Source: Mucilaginibacter sp. UBA4741
GTDB lineage: Bacteria; Bacteroidota; Bacteroidia; Sphingobacteriales; Sphingobacteriaceae
NCBI GenBank assembly: GCA_002403905.1
Contig: DHIR01000274.1
Coordinates: 7,151 to 16,947 of the forward strand
Direction of reading: 5' to 3'
DNA: 9,797 bases
Shown: positions 5,442 to 9,797 of the stretch, in pieces
Layout: the number at the start of each line of letters is the position of its first letter
Position numbering within the stretch: the stretch's first letter is position 1
Translations under genes and position numbers: made by a program
Notes under the pieces: generated by a model
Seen by the model: the letters and a program-made list of their open reading frames with translations, nothing else
Told to the model about the DNA's origin: nothing
Database searches by the model: none

Positions 5442-8126
5442 ATGAGTATTGCTAAAACATATTTGCCTAAAGAAGCAGAAGAAAAATGGTACAATTACTG
5501 GTTAGAGAACAACTTTTTCAGATCGGTACCTGATGACCGCGAACCTTATACCATTGTAATACCCCCACCCAATGTTACCGGGGTGCTGCACATGGGGCAC
5601 ATGTTAAACAATACTATACAAGACGTACTGATACGCCGTGCTCGTATGAAAGGCAAAAATGCCTGCTGGGTACCTGGTACAGACCATGCCAGTATAGCTA
5701 CCGAAGCTAAAGTAGTTGCCATGCTTAAAGAGCGCGGCATCAGCAAAAAAGACCTTACCCGCCCCGAGTTTTTAGATTACGCATGGGAATGGAAAGAAAA
5801 ATACGGCGGTATCATACTAGATCAGCTTAAAAAACTAGGGGCTTCATGCGATTGGGAACGTACCAAGTTTACCATGGACGATAATTTATCAGAAGCGGTA
5901 ATAGATACGTTTATACACCTGTATAAAAAAGGTTTGATATACCGTGGCATCCGCATGGTTAACTGGGACCCACAAGGAAAAACCGCGGTAAGTGACGAAG
6001 AGGTTATCCGTAAAGAAGTTAATCAAAAACTTTATTATATAAAATATCAAGTAGTACTTGATGAGTTGTCAATGATGAGTGAAAGTGTTGCTACACATCA
6101 CTCACCACTTACCGCTCGCTACTTAACCATTGCTACTACACGGCCCGAAACTATTATGGCGGATGCGGCGATCTGTATCAACCCCAATGACGAGCGATAT
6201 ATACATCTGCATGGCAAAAAAGTTTTCATCCCATTAATTAACCGCGAAATACCGGTTATACTGGATGATTATGTTACCATGGATTTTGGTACCGGCTGTT
6301 TAAAAGTTACACCGGCACATGATCTGAATGATTATGAATTGGGCCAAAAACATAATCTGCCCGTTATTGATATTTTAAATGATGATGGTACCCTTAACGA
6401 AAAAGCGCAAATATTAGTAGGCGAGGACCGATTTGCAGCACGCAAAAAAATTGCGGAAATGCTGGAAGAATCCGGCGCATTGGATAAAGTAGAAGAATAT
6501 AAATCGCAGGTGGGTTTCAGCGAACGTACCAACGCGGTTATAGAGCCCAAACTATCTATGCAATGGTTTTGCAAGATGGATGAGATGGCTAAACCCGCAC
6601 TGGATTATGTATTGAATGGCGATATTAAGCTGATCCCCGAAAAATTTATCAATACCTACCGCCACTGGATGGAAAATGTGAGGGATTGGAACATTAGCAG
6701 GCAGCTTTGGTGGGGGCAACAAATACCGGCATGGTACCTGCCAAATGGCGAATATATCATTGCTAAAACAAGAGAAGAAGCATTTGAAGAGGCAAAAAAT
6801 CTCAAATCTCAAATCTCAAATCTCAAATCTGAGGATTTGGTACAAGACGAAGACGTCCTTGATACCTGGTTCTCATCATGGTTATGGCCGATATCTGTTT
6901 TTGATGGATTTAAGGACCCAAACAATGCCGATATCAATTACTATTACCCAACCAATGATCTGGTTACCGCGCCCGAGATATTATTCTTTTGGGTAGCGCG
7001 TATGATAATGGCCGGGCACGAGTTTAGGGGCGAGATACCGTTTAAAAATGTTTACCTGACCGGTATCGTTCGAGATAAGCAGGGCAGGAAAATGTCCAAA
7101 TCACTTGGTAACTCGCCAGATCCTTTGGACCTGATAGAGAAATTTGGTGCCGATGGTGTTAGGGTAGGGATGCTTTTATGCTCGCCAGCCGGTAATGACC
7201 TGATGTTTGATGACAGCTATTGCGAGCAGGGCCGTAACTTTTACAATAAAGTTTGGAACGCGTTCCGTTTAGTTAAAGGTTGGGAAGTTGATAACAGTTT
7301 GCCAAACCCTAACCAGGTTGCTATTGATTGGTTCGATAGCCGCTTTAACCAGGCATTGATTGAGATTGAAGATAACTTTGGGCAATACCGACTATCAGAA
7401 GCTTTGATGGTGACGTACAAACTAGTATGGGATGATTTCTGCGCCTGGTATCTTGAAATGATAAAGCCGGTTTACCTGCAACCAATAGATAAAGAAACTT
7501 ATAACAGAACAATAGCCTTCTTCGAAAATATATTAAAAATATTGCACCCGTTCATGCCTTTTATAACTGAAGAATTATGGCATGACGAATTATTTGGGGA
7601 ACGGGGTATTCTGGATTGCTGTATTGTTGCCCAATTGCCTGTTAATGGGGAAATTAATACACGCTTGTTGGTTGATGTCGAGAATGTTAAACAGATTATT
7701 ACGCAAGTAAGAAATATTCGCGCCAGCAAACAAATGTCGCCTAAAGAGAGTTTGATACTTTCGATAAAGGAAAACTCGGGGATAGAATATTTAGCTTATA
7801 AAGCAATATTAAGTAAGTTGGCCAACCTAAGCGAGTTAAATTTTGTAAGTGATAAAGTTACCGGCGCAAGTGGCTTTTTAGTATCAACTGACGAATTTTT
7901 TGTGCCTTTGAACGAGAATATTGATGTGGGGGTCGAAAATGATAGGCTGCAAAAAGAAAAAGACTATTTAATTGGGTTTTTAAAATCGGTTAATTCAAAG
8001 TTAACTAACGAGCGATTTATGAGTAATGCCAAGCCCGAAGTAATTGAGGCTGAGCAGAAAAAGAAAGCCGATGCAGAAGCGAAAATAAAGATCATAGACG
8101 AGGGATTATCAGGATTGGCAGACTAA
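5442..8126 (+). CDS. valS: Valyl-tRNA synthetase
   Basis: Cytosolic class Ia synthetase that charges tRNA-Val with valine and hydrolyses mischarged Thr-tRNA. At 894 residues it is slightly longer than I expect for this phylum. Order: N-terminal segment, Rossmann catalytic fold with HIGH-type HMGH (50-53) in PPPNVTGVLHMGH, CP1 editing domain with ATTRPET just after residue 228, the return to the catalytic fold (WNISRQLWWGQQIPAWY, then DEDVLDTWFSSWLWP), KMSKS at 550-554, helical anticodon-binding domain with PFMPFITEELW, and a C-terminal coiled-coil arm from about 830 (QKEKDYL to AEQKKKADAEAK). All signature residues are intact. Two segments look foreign: residues about 204-226 before the editing motif, DNA of which forms a hairpin, and residues 452-463, encoded by a heptanucleotide repeat. 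Both fall between conserved blocks, so the enzyme is probably active. No terminator is visible before the kinase gene 73 bp downstream. Confidence 0.97.
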   Translation: MSIAKTYLPKEAEEKWYNYWLENNFFRSVPDDREPYTIVIPPPNVTGVLHMGHMLNNTIQDVLIRRARMKGKNACWVPGTDHASIATEAKVVAMLKERGISKKDLTRPEFLDYAWEWKEKYGGIILDQLKKLGASCDWERTKFTMDDNLSEAVIDTFIHLYKKGLIYRGIRMVNWDPQGKTAVSDEEVIRKEVNQKLYYIKYQVVLDELSMMSESVATHHSPLTARYLTIATTRPETIMADAAICINPNDERYIHLHGKKVFIPLINREIPVILDDYVTMDFGTGCLKVTPAHDLNDYELGQKHNLPVIDILNDDGTLNEKAQILVGEDRFAARKKIAEMLEESGALDKVEEYKSQVGFSERTNAVIEPKLSMQWFCKMDEMAKPALDYVLNGDIKLIPEKFINTYRHWMENVRDWNISRQLWWGQQIPAWYLPNGEYIIAKTREEAFEEAKNLKSQISNLKSEDLVQDEDVLDTWFSSWLWPISVFDGFKDPNNADINYYYPTNDLVTAPEILFFWVARMIMAGHEFRGEIPFKNVYLTGIVRDKQGRKMSKSLGNSPDPLDLIEKFGADGVRVGMLLCSPAGNDLMFDDSYCEQGRNFYNKVWNAFRLVKGWEVDNSLPNPNQVAIDWFDSRFNQALIEIEDNFGQYRLSEALMVTYKLVWDDFCAWYLEMIKPVYLQPIDKETYNRTIAFFENILKILHPFMPFITEELWHDELFGERGILDCCIVAQLPVNGEINTRLLVDVENVKQIITQVRNIRASKQMSPKESLILSIKENSGIEYLAYKAILSKLANLSELNFVSDKVTGASGFLVSTDEFFVPLNENIDVGVENDRLQKEKDYLIGFLKSVNSKLTNERFMSNAKPEVIEAEQKKKADAEAKIKIIDEGLSGLAD
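6076..6104. repeat. Hairpin-forming insertion in the ValRS editing domain
   Basis: TGAGTGA (6076-6082) pairs with TCACTCA (6098-6104), and inside it GTGT (6085-6088) pairs with ACAC (6093-6096), leaving a 4-nt loop and a small internal loop. It lies within codons 204-226 (VVLDELSMMS then ESVATHHSPLTAR), a stretch that has no counterpart I recall between the KY strand and YLTIATTRPET in other ValRS. Peptides such as THHSPLT are what intergenic CATCACTCAC-type repeats encode. Confidence 0.55.
6797..6830. repeat. AAATCTC heptanucleotide tandem repeat inside valS
   Basis: Four perfect AAATCTC units (6797-6824) and a 6-nt partial unit (6825-6830): 34 nt without a mismatch. It encodes KNLKSQISNLKS (residues 452-463), where LKSQISN is the 7-residue product of three units. 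It sits in the linker between the GEYIIAKTREEAFEEA segment and DEDVLDTWFSS. The unit is open in all three forward frames, so slippage would not stop translation inside the repeat but would shift the downstream frame unless three units changed together. Confidence 0.9.
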
Positions 8127-8199
8127 TTGTACTAATGTAGTGAGTTGTCTCTTGAATTTATAAATCCATAGTTATAGCAGCAAAGCTGAGTAATTGTCT

Positions 8200-9797
8200 A
8201 TGAACAAGAATGTAAGTTTTTTTAACTTTTCGATAAAGAGGATTCTGTCGGATGACTTATCTATTCTTGACAATGCCCGTTTGCGTTTATTGTATTATGG
8301 CCTGGCATTAGCATTTTTCACCCTGTTTGTGATCCTGGCTGATGTTTTATACCAACGTCATATTATCCTGAGTATTACTACAGGTATAATGTTTCTAGCT
8401 TCGGCGGTCCTTTTTAAATTTCTTACCTACAAGCCGCGGTGGCTGCTTCTTGCGCATTTGATCTTGATTGTTGCAACCATAACTAACATCATTGATGTTT
8501 TTATTGCCATCCAAAATGTTGACGTAGTTACAGTTGAGGTTATTATAATGATAATGCTGTTCGGCTTTTATATGCTGGGGCAAAAAGCAGGATTGATATA
8601 TTCGTTGCTTAATATAGTGCCGGTGTTAACACTTGCGTTACTTCAATACAGTAACAACTATGTGCCTCCGTTTAAGCCGGAGAAGGTAAATGAAACTACC
8701 ACCATTATAGCAATTGTTGCGTGTTTTATCCTGATAGCATTTATACATAGCCATTTCTACAATGCCTTTATCAAGACTATAACACAGCTTAAAGAAACCA
8801 GTGATAAACAAAGCGGTTTAACATCCAAGTTTGGATCGGCTATGGAAAAGGCCCAAAAATCATCCGAAGCTAAATCAGAGTTCTTGTCTACCATGTCGCA
8901 TGAGATCAGGACACCGCTGAATGCCATTATCGGGATGAGTAATTTATTAATAACCGGTAACCCGCGGTCAGATCAACATGAAAACCTGGAAGTGTTGAAG
9001 TTTTCGGCAGGTAATTTATTATCTATTGTTAATGATGTACTCGACTTTAACAAAATAGAGTCGGGCAAACTGGTTTTTGAAAATACCAAATTCAACCTGG
9101 TTGAATTGATGCAAAATATCTGCGGCGGGCAAATGATGGCTGCCCAGACAAAAGGAGTGTTGTTTAAGTTAGATGTTGATAGTGCATTAAACAAAAAAGT
9201 ATTATTTGGTGATACTACCCGCATAACCCAGATAGTTTTTAACCTGGTTAGTAATGCCATTAAATTTACCGCGCAAGGTAATATATCAGTTAAAGCAACG
9301 TGTATTGAAGACAGGCATAACCGTGTAACCGTTAATTTTTCGATAAAGGATACCGGTATAGGTATTGAGAAAGATCGCCTGGATATTATTTTCGAGCCAT
9401 TTATACAGGAATCATTAAGTACAACCCGCCAATATGGTGGTACGGGTTTAGGTTTGGCCATTGTTAAACGTTTGTTAGAGTTGCAGGGCCTAAAAGTTAA
9501 AGTAACAAGCCAGCCGGGTGTAGGGTCTAAGTTTTCATTTAATATGGAGTTCCCGGTATCAACTGAGTTATTTGAACTTTCAACAAACCAACCACAACAG
9601 GTTACAGAAAATGGCGAGACACTAAGCGCTATCCGCATGCTTATTGCCGAAGATAACCCGGTGAACGTGATGCTGATGAAGAAGCTGCTATCCAAATGGA
9701 ACATTGTACCGTCTATTGCCGAAAATGGCGAACGCGCGGTTGAGTTGGTACAATACGGTAATTTCGATATTATTTTAATGGACCTGCAAATGCCGGT
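8200..9797 (+). CDS. Six-TM hybrid sensor histidine kinase, 3' end beyond window
   Basis: Membrane sensor that autophosphorylates on His and passes the phosphate to its own receiver domain. I translated it by hand; 532 codons are visible. An in-frame TAA at 8191 and an ATG at 8200 fix the start, without a Shine-Dalgarno sequence. Residues about 30-187 contain six hydrophobic segments (about 30-50, 55-76, 81-104, 109-127, 131-149, 168-186), a compact input module with no large periplasmic domain. A coiled linker (about 188-225) leads to the HisKA H box MSHEIRTPLNAIIGM, His234. The ATPase domain has N box NLVSNAIKF (N348, N352), G1 DTGIG (D384) and G2 GGTGLGL (413-419). A receiver begins near 480 with E484, D485 and phospho-acceptor D528 in MDLQMP, at the window edge. 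Further receiver or Hpt domains may follow. The gene is 73 bp after valS, and no regulated partner is visible. Confidence 0.93.
   Translation, partial: MNKNVSFFNFSIKRILSDDLSILDNARLRLLYYGLALAFFTLFVILADVLYQRHIILSITTGIMFLASAVLFKFLTYKPRWLLLAHLILIVATITNIIDVFIAIQNVDVVTVEVIIMIMLFGFYMLGQKAGLIYSLLNIVPVLTLALLQYSNNYVPPFKPEKVNETTTIIAIVACFILIAFIHSHFYNAFIKTITQLKETSDKQSGLTSKFGSAMEKAQKSSEAKSEFLSTMSHEIRTPLNAIIGMSNLLITGNPRSDQHENLEVLKFSAGNLLSIVNDVLDFNKIESGKLVFENTKFNLVELMQNICGGQMMAAQTKGVLFKLDVDSALNKKVLFGDTTRITQIVFNLVSNAIKFTAQGNISVKATCIEDRHNRVTVNFSIKDTGIGIEKDRLDIIFEPFIQESLSTTRQYGGTGLGLAIVKRLLELQGLKVKVTSQPGVGSKFSFNMEFPVSTELFELSTNQPQQVTENGETLSAIRMLIAEDNPVNVMLMKKLLSKWNIVPSIAENGERAVELVQYGNFDIILMDLQMP

Noticed and set aside
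8127..8199. Terminator between valS and the kinase gene.
   Set aside because: Only a 4-bp stem (CAGC-AAA-GCTG) is present, without a T tract; too weak to call.
8973..9704. A 243-codon minus-strand open frame.
   Set aside because: It is antisense to the kinase gene, whose H, N, G and receiver motifs fill the same DNA; the antisense product shows no domain.

Overview
The window looks like chromosomal DNA from a member of the Bacteroidota, most likely a Sphingobacteriaceae-type bacterium (Mucilaginibacter/Pedobacter-like; the genus is inference). The base composition is moderately AT-rich. Starts lack Shine-Dalgarno sequences, and TAnnTTTG-type -7 boxes lie almost on the start codons. Intergenic DNA carries the short palindromic and 7-8 nt simple repeats I associate with that group.

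Layout: (1) 1-2613, minus strand, a probable operon read right to left: a CstB-like persulfide dioxygenase-rhodanese fusion, then mnmD (tRNA wobble-uridine methyltransferase) joined by an ATGA stop/start overlap, then mazG (nucleotide pyrophosphohydrolase), which runs off the left edge. (2) 2614-2760, a short gap with a strong terminator and a dispersed GC-rich palindrome. (3) 2761-4809, minus strand, an exported M13 (neprilysin/PepO-like) zinc endopeptidase. (4) 4810-5441, a 632-bp divergent intergenic region with a 42-bp tandem array ending in a long AT-rich hairpin, a second copy of the palindrome, and the valS promoter. (5) 5442-8126, plus strand, valS. (6) 8200 to the right edge, plus strand, a six-TM hybrid histidine kinase cut off in its receiver domain.

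Functionally these are mostly housekeeping genes: tRNA charging, tRNA modification, nucleotide sanitation, sulfur detoxification, envelope proteolysis and signalling. I see no phage, CRISPR, toxin or transposase genes. The unusual signal is short-repeat invasion of coding DNA. valS carries a heptanucleotide repeat (4.9 units of AAATCTC) in one loop and a hairpin-forming insertion in its editing domain. A different heptamer (GTTCATN) forms the cstB-like/mnmD junction and supplies the overlapping stop and start. A third, degenerate heptamer lies inside mnmD, and octamer-periodic inverted arms separate mnmD from mazG. Because 7 is not a multiple of 3, unit gain or loss in these genes would shift frame.
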